Shown here: positions 37,109 through 45,269 of the stretch, piece by piece
Position numbering within the stretch: position 1 is the first letter of the stretch
Layout: every line of letters starts with the position of its first letter
NCBI GenBank assembly: GCA_963833505.1
Contig: CAWHYG010000004.1
Coordinates: 186,001-250,000, forward strand
Direction: 5' to 3'
Source: CAWHYG01 sp963833505
GTDB taxonomy: Bacteria > Eisenbacteria > RBG-16-71-46 > CAIMUX01
Length of the DNA: 64,000 nt
Program-made: the position numbers and the translations under genes
The notes under the pieces: generated by a model
What the model saw: only the letters and a program-made list of their open reading frames with translations
Told to the model about the DNA's origin: nothing
Databases searched by the model: none

Positions 37109-38750
37109 TCAGCGGTACAGGCTCTTGATCTGGCCCCAGGTTCGGACCGACACCGGAACGACCACACAGGGACTGGGGTTGCAGGTCGTGCCTGGACCCA
37201 TCCATTGGCCCTGACAGTTCGCCTGGGTCGTGATGGTGCAGACCTCATTGATGCAGCAAGCGCCGACCGGCGGCGGCGGGCAGGGATTCGGCGCGCATAC
37301 GCTGCCGGGGCCCTGCCACGTGCCTCCTTCCTGCTGACAGGTGGACCTGGTCAGCACCACACAACTTCCATCCGCGAAACAGCAAGCCCCGCTGGCCGGC
37401 TGCGTGCCGGATACGTAGGCGGCGATCCCAAGCGCCTGCGTCGGACCCCAGATGATCGATGGATCCGCCCACCCCGTCGGATAGCCGATCCCGGGGGCGA
37501 TGTTCGTGCGCGGCTTGCCGCGCATTCCGTCCAGATCGGCTGCGACGCCCCAACCGGGGGTCCCGTCGGGCCACTCGCCCCAATATCCGACGAAGAAGTC
37601 GCCATTCACCGGCTCGTCCGAGGTGTCGATATCGTGCAGGGTGACCTTCGGCCAGACTCCCGGAGCCGAGATCGAGATCCCGAAATCCACGTTGATCACG
37701 CTGGTCGGATTGCACCCGTCGGAATTCCACAGGTAGGCATCGAGCCTTTGACCGCTGTACATTCCGGGCTCAGCGGTCAGGGCGTACTGCTGGCCGCAGA
37801 CGGTTCCAGTCGCGTTGTAGCCTTCGGCAAAGGCTCCGTAGTACGGAGCTGTCTCGCCCCCGTACCACCATGTATATGCGCTTTCATAGGTTCCGTCCGC
37901 ATTCATGTAGAGGTCCGAGCCGGGGCAGGGATTGTTTCGGCGGCCCGCGTCCAAGCGGCCGACTCCATTCCCGACCGACCATGCTGTCTTCCCGCCATGG
38001 GCGAGGAGGCTGCCGCCGCGGGCAGGCACGGTCCCGCTACGGGTGATCGCGCCACTCTTGAATCGCGCCTTCTGGTAGCAGGGGTTCGGCGAGCAGGTCG
38101 AGCTTGGACCCAGCCAGTATCCGGCGCAGTCGGCCAGCGTTGTCATGCTGCAGGCGCCGCAAATGCAGCAGGCGCCGACGGCCACCGGGCAGGGATTTGG
38201 ATTGCAGATGGTGTTCGCCCCCATCCACTGGCCGGAGCAAGTCAACTGGGTCGTGATGGTGCAGGCCCCGTTGATGCAGCAGGCGCCCGACGGCGGGCAC
38301 GGGTTCGGATTGCACACCGTGTTCGGACCCATCCACTGGCCGGAGCAGCCGGTCTGGAACGTGATCGTGCAGGTGCCGTTCGCACAACATGCGCCCGGCT
38401 GGGGACAGGGATTCGGGCTGCAGACTGTGTTCACGCCCTGCCACGTGCCGCCGGCCTGCGAGCACGCCGCCTGCGTCAAGAGCCGGCAGGTGCCGTCCGG
38501 GAAGCAGCAAGCGCCCATAGACCTTCCACACGTCGATGGCGCCGGGACCGGATCCATCGATCCGGCTCACCGCGTTGACACAGGAAGACAAGGGAGCGAT
38601 GCCGCAGTAGTCCGAGGTGTCCACGGTGTACGAGAGGCCGGGGTAGTGGACGATGAGAGTTCCGCCGGCATTCGGTCCGGCCAGGACGAACGGGGCCGCG
38701 GTGCCCATTGTCGCCAACACAACCAGGAGGACATTCACGAGTCGCCGCAT
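37109..38750 (-). pseudogene. Truncated, frame-broken Cys-repeat paralogue 3
   Basis: The gene starts at 38750 with the shared leader and signal peptide MRRLVNVLLVVLATMGTAAPFVLA, then GPNAGGTLIVHYPGLSYTVDT...IDVWKVY. There the N-domain ends abruptly, about 130 residues short of the paralogues, and the frame changes. The next frame continues GACCFPDGTC with four Cys repeats, one TWWYGG domain and two more repeats. The second of these (CNPSPC) passes directly into the tail VPVSVRTWGQIKSLYR, so the second TWWYGG domain is missing as well. Removing one base in the CCC run 38514-38516 would join WKVY to GACC in frame. An ATG at 38557 could express the downstream part without a signal peptide. Confidence 0.75.
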
Positions 38751-38829
38751 CTCACACGCTCCTTCCGCCGGCTCCGCTTCTGGGCCGGGGCGCAAAGCTC
38801 GAGGCCCAGCGTTCCGTAACGGTGCGCCT

Positions 38830-38846
38830 TCCGGCCTCGCGCCGGA
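38830..38846 (-). terminator. Intergenic hairpin after paralogue 4
   Basis: TCCGGC and GCCGGA pair around CTCGC, 9 bases past the stop of paralogue 4 at 38855. It has the same core as the hairpin at 37077-37107. No T-tract. Confidence 0.4.
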
Positions 38847-38854
38847 GACGCGCG

Positions 38855-41662
38855 TCAGTGGTACAGGCTCTTGATCCGCCCCCAGGTCTGGATCGAGACG
38901 GGAACCGGGGGCGGAGGACCCGTAAGAATGTAAGCGCCGATCCCGATGGCCTGGGTCGGACCCCAGATCACCGACACGTTGCTCCAACCGGTCGGGTAGC
39001 CAATCCCGGGCGCGATGTTCGTCCGCGGCATGCCGCCGAAGCCGTCGAGGTCGGCGCCGATGAACCAGCCGGCGATTGCGCCCGGCCATTCGCCCCAGTA
39101 ACCCACGAAGAAGTTGCCGGCGAGCACCTCGTCCGTCGTGTTGATGTCGGCCAGCGTGAAGCTCGGCCAGATCGCCGGCGTTGAAACGCTCAGGCCGTAG
39201 TCGACGTTGATGACGCTGGTCGGATTGCAGCCGTCGGAGTTCCAGATGTAGGCGTCGGCCTTCTGGCCTTGGTACATGCCGGACTCGGTCGTGATGGCCC
39301 ACTGCTGGCCGCAGCAACTACCTGTCGCGTCGTAGCCCTCGGCAAAGGCGCCGTAGTACGGCGCCACCTCGCCGCCATACCACCAGGTGAAGCCGTTCTC
39401 ATAGGAGCCGTCCGCATTGAGCAGAAGCGTAGAGCCCGAGCACGGGTTGGTCCGAGGGCCCGCCTTGATCTTGCCGTGCCCGACGCCCACCGAGCGGGCC
39501 GTCCGGCCGGAGTGCGCCAGACCCCTACCGGTATAACGTTTGACCACCGGGCAGGGATTCGGGTTGCAGGTCGTGCCCGCGCCCATCCACTGGCCCTGGC
39601 AGTCGGTCTGCGTGGTGATGGTGCATTGGCCGCAGATGCAGCAGGCGCCGGTGGGCGGCTGGGGGCAGGGGTTCGGCGTGCACCCCGTGTTCGCTCCCAT
39701 CCACTGCCCCGGACAGTTCGCCTGGGTCGTGATGGTGCAAACCCCGTTGACGCAGCAAGCGCCGGCCGGAGGACACGGATTCGGATTGCACGTCGTGTTC
39801 GCTCCCATCCACTGCCCCGAGCAGTTCGCCTGGGTCGTGATCGTGCAGACCCCGTTGATGCAGCAGGCGCCCGCCGGCGGTTGCGGACACGGATTCGGCG
39901 TGCAGGACGTCCCCGCGCCCAGCCAGTTGCCGGTGCAGGCGCTCTGGAGGGTCACCGTGCAGCTTCCGTCAGGCTGGCAGCACGCGCCCGGCTGCGGGCA
40001 GGGATTCGGCGAGCAGGTCGTCCCCGTGCCCAACCAAGTGCCGGTGCAGGCACTCTGGAGGGTCACCGTGCAGCTCCCGTCCGACTGGCAGCACGCGCCC
40101 GGCTGCGGGCAGGGATTCGGACTGCACACCGTGTTCATGCCCTGCCACGTCCCGCCGGCCTGGGTGCACGCCGCCTGCGTCAAGAGCTGACAAGTGCCGT
40201 CCTTGAAACAGCAAGCGCCTTCAGGCTGCGGGCACGGGTTCGGCGTGCAGGTCGTGTTCGCGCCCATCCATTGGCCCGAGCAGGCAGACTGGGTCGTGAT
40301 GGTGCAGGCCCCGCTGACGCAGCAGGCGCCTGACGGCGGGCACGGGTTCGGATTGCACACCGTGTTCGAACCCATCCACTGGCCTGAGCAGCCGGCCTGG
40401 AGCGTGATCGTGCAGGTCCCGTTGGCACAACATGCGCCCAGTTGGGGACAGGGATTCGGGCTGCAGACCGTGTTCGGGCCTTGCCACGAGCCACCGGCCT
40501 GCGAGCACTCCGCCCGGTTCAAGAGCTGGCAGGTGCCATCCGGAAAGCAGCAGGCGCCTTGGAGCTGCGTGCACGGATTCGGGTTGCACACGGTGTTCGG
40601 ACCTTGCCACGTGCCGCCGGCCTGCAAGCACGCCGCCGGTCTCAAGAGCTGGCAGGTGCCGTCCTTGAAGCAGCAGGCGCCGATCGGCTGCGGACACGGG
40701 TTCGGCGTGCAGGTGGTGTTGTCGCCCTCATACGTGCCGCCCTGCGCGGTGCAGCCGGTTCTCGTCAGAACCTGGCAGCTTCCATCGGCGAAGCAGCAAG
40801 CGCCGGTCGGCCCCGTGCACGGATTCGGCGTGCAGGTGGTCTTGTCGCCCTGATAGGTGCCGCCCTGCGACAAGCAGTTGGCCTTCGTCAGGACCTGGCA
40901 GGTGCCGTCGTTGAAGCAGCAGGCACCCGTCGGCTGCGGGCAGGGGTTGGGATCGCACGAGGTGTTGTCACCCAGATACGTGCCGCCCTGCGAAGCGCAG
41001 TTGGTCTGCGTCAGGATCTGGCAGGTGCCGTCCTTGAAGCAGCACGCGCCCGTCGGCAGGACCACCGGGCAGGGATCATTGCCCGCCGTGCTGAACCCCA
41101 TCGTTCCATAGGCATCGATTGGATCCACCTTCGGCGGGATGGAGTCGTCGGTAAAGTCTCCCCCGAGCGACGGGTTCGGCCCGAGGGTGAAGGTGCCGGC
41201 ACCTCCGGTGACGTACCCGGCGAACCAATAGCACTCCACCAGGATCGTGGTCTGCGGGTTGTCCCAGATCACGGAGTTGCCTGTCCCCGAGCGCGGCCAG
41301 GTGTTGTCCGGGAACTCGACATCCCCGCAGGTGCCGTATTCCTGGGCTGGAATCGTGAGATTCCCGGAGTAGGTGATCCCGAAGCTCACGCCCTTGAGAC
41401 GAGGGCTGCTGCCACCGACGAAGGCCGCATAGACCTTCCAGACCTTGACGGCTGACGGGCCGGACCCGTCGATCTCGCTCACCGCGTTGACACAGGAAGA
41501 CAAGGGAGCGAGACCGCAATAGTCGGCAGTGTCCGCGGTGTAGGAGAGGTCGGGGTAGTGGACGATGAGAGTTCCGCCGGCATTCGGTCCGGCCAGGGCC
41601 CACGGGGCCGCGGTGCCCAAGGCCGCCATCACCACCAGGAGGACACTCACGATTCGCCGCAT
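38855..41662 (-). CDS. Secreted Cys-repeat protein, paralogue 4 (thirteen GACC repeats)
   Basis: 935 aa. Signal peptide (ending WALA, residue 24), GPNAGG N-domain (about 25-200), thirteen consecutive six-Cys repeats (about 205-690), a basic linker, one TWWYGG domain and the tail VPVSIQTWGRIKSLYH. Repeats are of two subtypes: long ones with GACCFKDGTCQLLT...QAGGTW and short ones with GACCINGVCTITTQANCSGQWMG; they alternate in blocks. Repeats 9 and 10 (around 39907-40110) are nearly identical in DNA, so expansion is recent. Each repeat has six Cys, consistent with three disulfides. It is the first gene after the promoter at 41809-41837. Confidence 0.87.
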   Translation of the reverse strand: MRRIVSVLLVVMAALGTAAPWALAGPNAGGTLIVHYPDLSYTADTADYCGLAPLSSCVNAVSEIDGSGPSAVKVWKVYAAFVGGSSPRLKGVSFGITYSGNLTIPAQEYGTCGDVEFPDNTWPRSGTGNSVIWDNPQTTILVECYWFAGYVTGGAGTFTLGPNPSLGGDFTDDSIPPKVDPIDAYGTMGFSTAGNDPCPVVLPTGACCFKDGTCQILTQTNCASQGGTYLGDNTSCDPNPCPQPTGACCFNDGTCQVLTKANCLSQGGTYQGDKTTCTPNPCTGPTGACCFADGSCQVLTRTGCTAQGGTYEGDNTTCTPNPCPQPIGACCFKDGTCQLLRPAACLQAGGTWQGPNTVCNPNPCTQLQGACCFPDGTCQLLNRAECSQAGGSWQGPNTVCSPNPCPQLGACCANGTCTITLQAGCSGQWMGSNTVCNPNPCPPSGACCVSGACTITTQSACSGQWMGANTTCTPNPCPQPEGACCFKDGTCQLLTQAACTQAGGTWQGMNTVCSPNPCPQPGACCQSDGSCTVTLQSACTGTWLGTGTTCSPNPCPQPGACCQPDGSCTVTLQSACTGNWLGAGTSCTPNPCPQPPAGACCINGVCTITTQANCSGQWMGANTTCNPNPCPPAGACCVNGVCTITTQANCPGQWMGANTGCTPNPCPQPPTGACCICGQCTITTQTDCQGQWMGAGTTCNPNPCPVVKRYTGRGLAHSGRTARSVGVGHGKIKAGPRTNPCSGSTLLLNADGSYENGFTWWYGGEVAPYYGAFAEGYDATGSCCGQQWAITTESGMYQGQKADAYIWNSDGCNPTSVINVDYGLSVSTPAIWPSFTLADINTTDEVLAGNFFVGYWGEWPGAIAGWFIGADLDGFGGMPRTNIAPGIGYPTGWSNVSVIWGPTQAIGIGAYILTGPPPPVPVSIQTWGRIKSLYH

Positions 41663-41808
41663 CTCACACGCTCCTTCCGCCGGGCCGGTTCAAAACCGGG
41701 GCGCAGGACCATCGCGAACTTCGAGACCGATCGAGCGGCAGAATCCCGGAAGCGAGGAGGGCCAGGTTCAGGAGCGTGCAGCTCGACCCTGGATTTTCAG
41801 ACGCTGTA

Positions 41809-41837
41809 ATTCTACTAATGAGAAATCGCGTTGTCAA
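41809..41837 (-). promoter_or_regulatory. Predicted promoter of the Cys-repeat array
   Basis: Minus strand: TTGACA (41832-41837), 17 bases, TAGAAT (41809-41814). The -35 is perfect and the -10 is 5 of 6. The leader to the ATG at 41662 is about 140 bases and ends with the shared GGCGGAAGGAGCGTGTGAG segment. Between 41838 and 42185 I see no gene and no clear plus-strand promoter for tkt. Confidence 0.8.
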
Positions 41838-42185
41838 GAAGACCCCTCGATCGCTGCGACGCGATCGCAGGTCTCCTCGTCTCTGTCGATTGAGCTCCAT
41901 GCGACATTCGAAACCGGCAAGGCCGTACTGAGAGGTCCGCAGGGGAAGGGCCGCTCCGGCGAGTTACGGCAGGGGCCGCTCGCCTGGGGCGGTGGTTCTG
42001 GGAAACTCCGCGTCGCGGCGCCCGCCGTCTGTTTGAGCCGGAGCGGCCCCTTCCCGGAGGACCTCGCCCCCAAATCCGATCGACAAGCGGCAGTCGGGCG
42101 TCAATCCGGCGATGCTCGGAGCGGGCCGCTGCGGTATCGTGATCGGGACCGAGCGTGAATCGCAGCAATCCGGCAGGAGAATTCC

Positions 42186-44198
42186 ATGGATCCAACGGAC
42201 CGAAATCTCGATCAACTCAGTGTCAACGCCATCCGGTTTCTGGCCGCGGACGCGGTCGAGAACGCCGGGTCGGGCCATCCCGGCATGCCAATGGGCATGG
42301 CGCCGGTGGGCATGATCCTCTGGCGGGAGTTTCTCCGCCACGACCCGTCGGATCCCCGGTGGCCCGATCGCGATCGGTTCGTGCTCTCCGCCGGCCACGG
42401 CGCGATGCTGCTCTATGCGCTTCTCCACCTGACCGGCCATGACTTCCCCCTGGAAGAGCTGCGCCGGTTGCGCCAGTGGGGATCGAAGACGCCGGGACAT
42501 CCCGAACGCCACCTCGTGCCGGAGATCGAGGTCACGACCGGTCCTCTCGGCCAGGGGATTTCGAACGCCGTCGGGCTCGCTCTCGCCGAAAGGAAGCTCG
42601 CCGCCGAGTTCAATCGCGAAGGCTGGATGCCGGTTGATCATCGGACGTGGGTCATCGCTTCCGACGGCGACATGATGGAAGGGATCTCGCACGAATCCTG
42701 CTCGCTGGCCGGGCATTGGGGTCTCGGCAAGCTCAAGGTCATCTACGATGACAACCACATCTCGATCGACGGCCCGACCCGGCTGGCCTTCGATGAAGAC
42801 GTGACGCGGCGGTTCGACGCCTATGGCTGGCACACGCAGAGAATTGCGGACGCCAATGACCTCGACGCTCTCCGCGCGGCGTTTCGGCAGGCCGAGGAGG
42901 AGACCGCGCGACCCAGCCTGATCGCCGTCCGAAGCCACATCGGCTACGGCAGCCCCAAGCAGGACTCGGCCGGCGCCCACGGCGAAGCTTTGGGCGCAGA
43001 GGCCATCGCCGCTGCGCGCCGGACACTCGGTTGGAGCTATCCGCCGTTCGTCATCCCGCCTGAGGTCTACCGGCACATGGATGTCCGGGATCGCGGGCGC
43101 CGCCTCCAAGAGGAATGGCGGATCCGCTGGTCGGGCTATGCTGCGGAACATCCCGACCTTGCTCGCGAATTCGAACGGCGGATGCGAGGGCTGGAGCTTC
43201 CCGAGGAGTGGGACCGCGATCTCCCCGACTTCGCCGGCGCGAAGCCTCAGGCCACCCGGACCTCGAGCCAGACGGTCCTCTCGGCCCTGTCGCCGCGGAT
43301 TCCCGAGCTGATCGGCGGGTCGGCCGACCTGACGCCGTCGAACCGGACGAGGGCGGCGGATCAGACGGAATTCAGCCTCGAGAATCCCACCGGCCGGTAT
43401 CTCCACTACGGCGTGCGCGAGCACGGGATGGCCGCCATCATGAACGGAATCGCGGCGCACGGCGGCTATCGTCCCTACGGCGGCACGTTCCTGATCTTCA
43501 GCGACTACCATCGCCCCGCGGTCCGCCTGGCGGCGCTCTCGAAGCTGCCGGTGATTTTCGTCTACACGCACGACTCCATCGGGCTGGGCGGAGACGGCCC
43601 GACCCACCAGCCGGTCGGCGAGCTCATGGGCCTCCGCGCCATGCCCGGCCTCTGGGTCATCCGTCCGGCGGATGCGGCCGAAACCAGCGTGGCCTGGAAG
43701 CTGGCGCTCGAGCGCATCGGCGGCCCTACCGCGCTCGTGCTCTCGCGCCAGGATCTCCCGGTGATCGATCGACAGGCGGACGCGCCCGTGGCCGGCATGC
43801 TGCGGGGCGGCTATGTTCTCCGCGAGGTCGAGCGGCCGCAGGCGGCGATCGTCGCCACCGGCAGCGAGGTGCAGCTCGCTCTCCGCGCCGAGGAGCGGCT
43901 TCGCTTGGAGGGCCTGCGCGTCCGGGTCGTGAGCCTGCCGTGCTTTGAGCTGTTCGAATCCCAGGAAGATTCCTATCGACGGTCGGTGCTGCCGGCGGAT
44001 CTGCCCACGCTGGCGATCGAGGCGGGAGCGACGCTGGGATGGGAACGCTACGCGGATCGGGTCCTGGGGCTGGATCACTTCGGAGCCAGCGCGCCCGGAG
44101 AGGTGATCTTCGAGAAATTCGGATTCACCGTGGACAACGTGATCCTCAAGGTCAAGGCGCTGATCGCGCATCGCGATTCGCCGCGAACCGGCGTGTGA
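42186..44198 (+). CDS. tkt: Transketolase
   Basis: 670 aa, the usual length. The enzyme moves two-carbon units between sugar phosphates with thiamine diphosphate and a divalent metal. The N-terminus has NAIRFLAADAVENAGSGHPGMPMGMAP; then LSAGHGAMLLYALLHLTG, TTGPLGQGISNAVGLALAE, the ThDP/metal site ASDGDMMEGISHESCSLAGHWGLGKL, and in the pyrimidine-binding domain GVREHGMAAIMNGIAAHGG, THDSIGLGGDGPTHQPVGEL and a C-terminal VATGSEVQLAL domain. AGGAG is six bases before the ATG. It is the first gene of a pentose-phosphate unit with gnd and zwf. Confidence 0.97.
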   Translation: MDPTDRNLDQLSVNAIRFLAADAVENAGSGHPGMPMGMAPVGMILWREFLRHDPSDPRWPDRDRFVLSAGHGAMLLYALLHLTGHDFPLEELRRLRQWGSKTPGHPERHLVPEIEVTTGPLGQGISNAVGLALAERKLAAEFNREGWMPVDHRTWVIASDGDMMEGISHESCSLAGHWGLGKLKVIYDDNHISIDGPTRLAFDEDVTRRFDAYGWHTQRIADANDLDALRAAFRQAEEETARPSLIAVRSHIGYGSPKQDSAGAHGEALGAEAIAAARRTLGWSYPPFVIPPEVYRHMDVRDRGRRLQEEWRIRWSGYAAEHPDLAREFERRMRGLELPEEWDRDLPDFAGAKPQATRTSSQTVLSALSPRIPELIGGSADLTPSNRTRAADQTEFSLENPTGRYLHYGVREHGMAAIMNGIAAHGGYRPYGGTFLIFSDYHRPAVRLAALSKLPVIFVYTHDSIGLGGDGPTHQPVGELMGLRAMPGLWVIRPADAAETSVAWKLALERIGGPTALVLSRQDLPVIDRQADAPVAGMLRGGYVLREVERPQAAIVATGSEVQLALRAEERLRLEGLRVRVVSLPCFELFESQEDSYRRSVLPADLPTLAIEAGATLGWERYADRVLGLDHFGASAPGEVIFEKFGFTVDNVILKVKALIAHRDSPRTGV

Positions 44199-44357
44199 AG
44201 GAGTCGGCTTTGGACAGATGCCGGATTGGCGCGGTCTCGCGCCCGCCCGGCGGAGTGAGCACCCGATCGGGCCCGCGCGATTCCGAAGCGCGTGCGCCGT
44301 CAGCCGCCACCATGACCGGGCGTTCTCGACTCCGAACGGCTGCAATAGGAGGAACGG

Positions 44358-45269
44358 ATGGAACTGGGAATGATCGGCCTGGGGCGCATGGGCGCCAACA
44401 TGGCGGAGCGGTTGATCCGCGGAGGACACCGGGTCTTCGGTTGGGATCGCTCTTCTGAGGCGATCGCGCTTCTGAAGGCGAAAGGAGGCGTCGCGGCCCA
44501 GGATCCCGGATCGCTGGTCCAGGCGCTGGCGCCGCCCCGGGCGGTCTGGCTCATGGTGCCGGCGGGAGAGGCGGTCGATTCCACCCTCGCGGTCCTCGCG
44601 CGGGATCTGCGGAAAGACGACGTCGTCCTCGACGGTGGCAATTCCAACTACCGCGATTCGCTGCGACGAGCGGCCGATCTGCAGAGTCGCGGGATCCACT
44701 TCATCGACGTCGGAACGAGCGGCGGGCTCTGGGGCCTGGCCGAAGGCTACAGCCTCATGATCGGCGGAGACGCCGAGCCGGTCGAACGCCTGCGTAGCGT
44801 GTTCCAGACTCTGGCGCCCGCGCCCGATCGGGGTTGGGGACGCGTCGGCCCCGCCGGATCGGGGCATTTCGTGAAGATGATCCACAACGGGATCGAGTAC
44901 GGGATGATGCAGGCCTACGCGGAGGGCCTGTCCATCCTCAGACACAAGGAGCCTTTCGGGCTGGATCTGCCGCAGGTCGCGGAGATCTGGCGCTCGGGCA
45001 GCGTGATCCGCTCCTGGCTTCTGGACCTGACCGCGTCGGTCCTGGCGCGGGATCCAAAACTCGCGGATGTGGCGCCCTGGGTGGCCGATTCGGGCGAGGG
45101 GCGCTGGACCGTGGACGAGGCGATCGACCTGGGCGTCGCCGCTCCGGTCATCACCCTCGCGCTTCTCATGCGGCTGCGTTCCCGCGACGAAGAGGACTGG
45201 AGCGACCGTCTGCTCGCCGCCATGCGCCATGAATTCGGAGGGCACCCGATTCGGAAGGAGACCGCATGA
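44358..45269 (+). CDS. gnd: 6-phosphogluconate dehydrogenase, short (GntZ/GndA-like) form
   Basis: 303 aa, versus about 470 for the classic enzyme, matching the short dimeric type often linked with NAD specificity. The Rossmann motif GMIGLGRMGANMA is at residues 4-16, followed by VWLMVPAGE, VVLDGGNSNYRDS, FIDVGTSGGLWGLAEGYSLMIGG and GSGHFVKMIHNGIEYGMMQAYAEG, which carries the catalytic Lys and the substrate-binding residues. It oxidatively decarboxylates 6-phosphogluconate to ribulose-5-phosphate. AGGAGG lies just before the ATG, and its stop overlaps the zwf start (ATGA), so the two are translationally coupled. Confidence 0.94.
   Translation: MELGMIGLGRMGANMAERLIRGGHRVFGWDRSSEAIALLKAKGGVAAQDPGSLVQALAPPRAVWLMVPAGEAVDSTLAVLARDLRKDDVVLDGGNSNYRDSLRRAADLQSRGIHFIDVGTSGGLWGLAEGYSLMIGGDAEPVERLRSVFQTLAPAPDRGWGRVGPAGSGHFVKMIHNGIEYGMMQAYAEGLSILRHKEPFGLDLPQVAEIWRSGSVIRSWLLDLTASVLARDPKLADVAPWVADSGEGRWTVDEAIDLGVAAPVITLALLMRLRSRDEEDWSDRLLAAMRHEFGGHPIRKETA

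Noticed and set aside
43940..43965. GTTCGAATCCC, a tRNA T-arm-like word
   Set aside because: It lies inside tkt coding sequence and no cloverleaf can be formed around it. No tRNA was found in the window.
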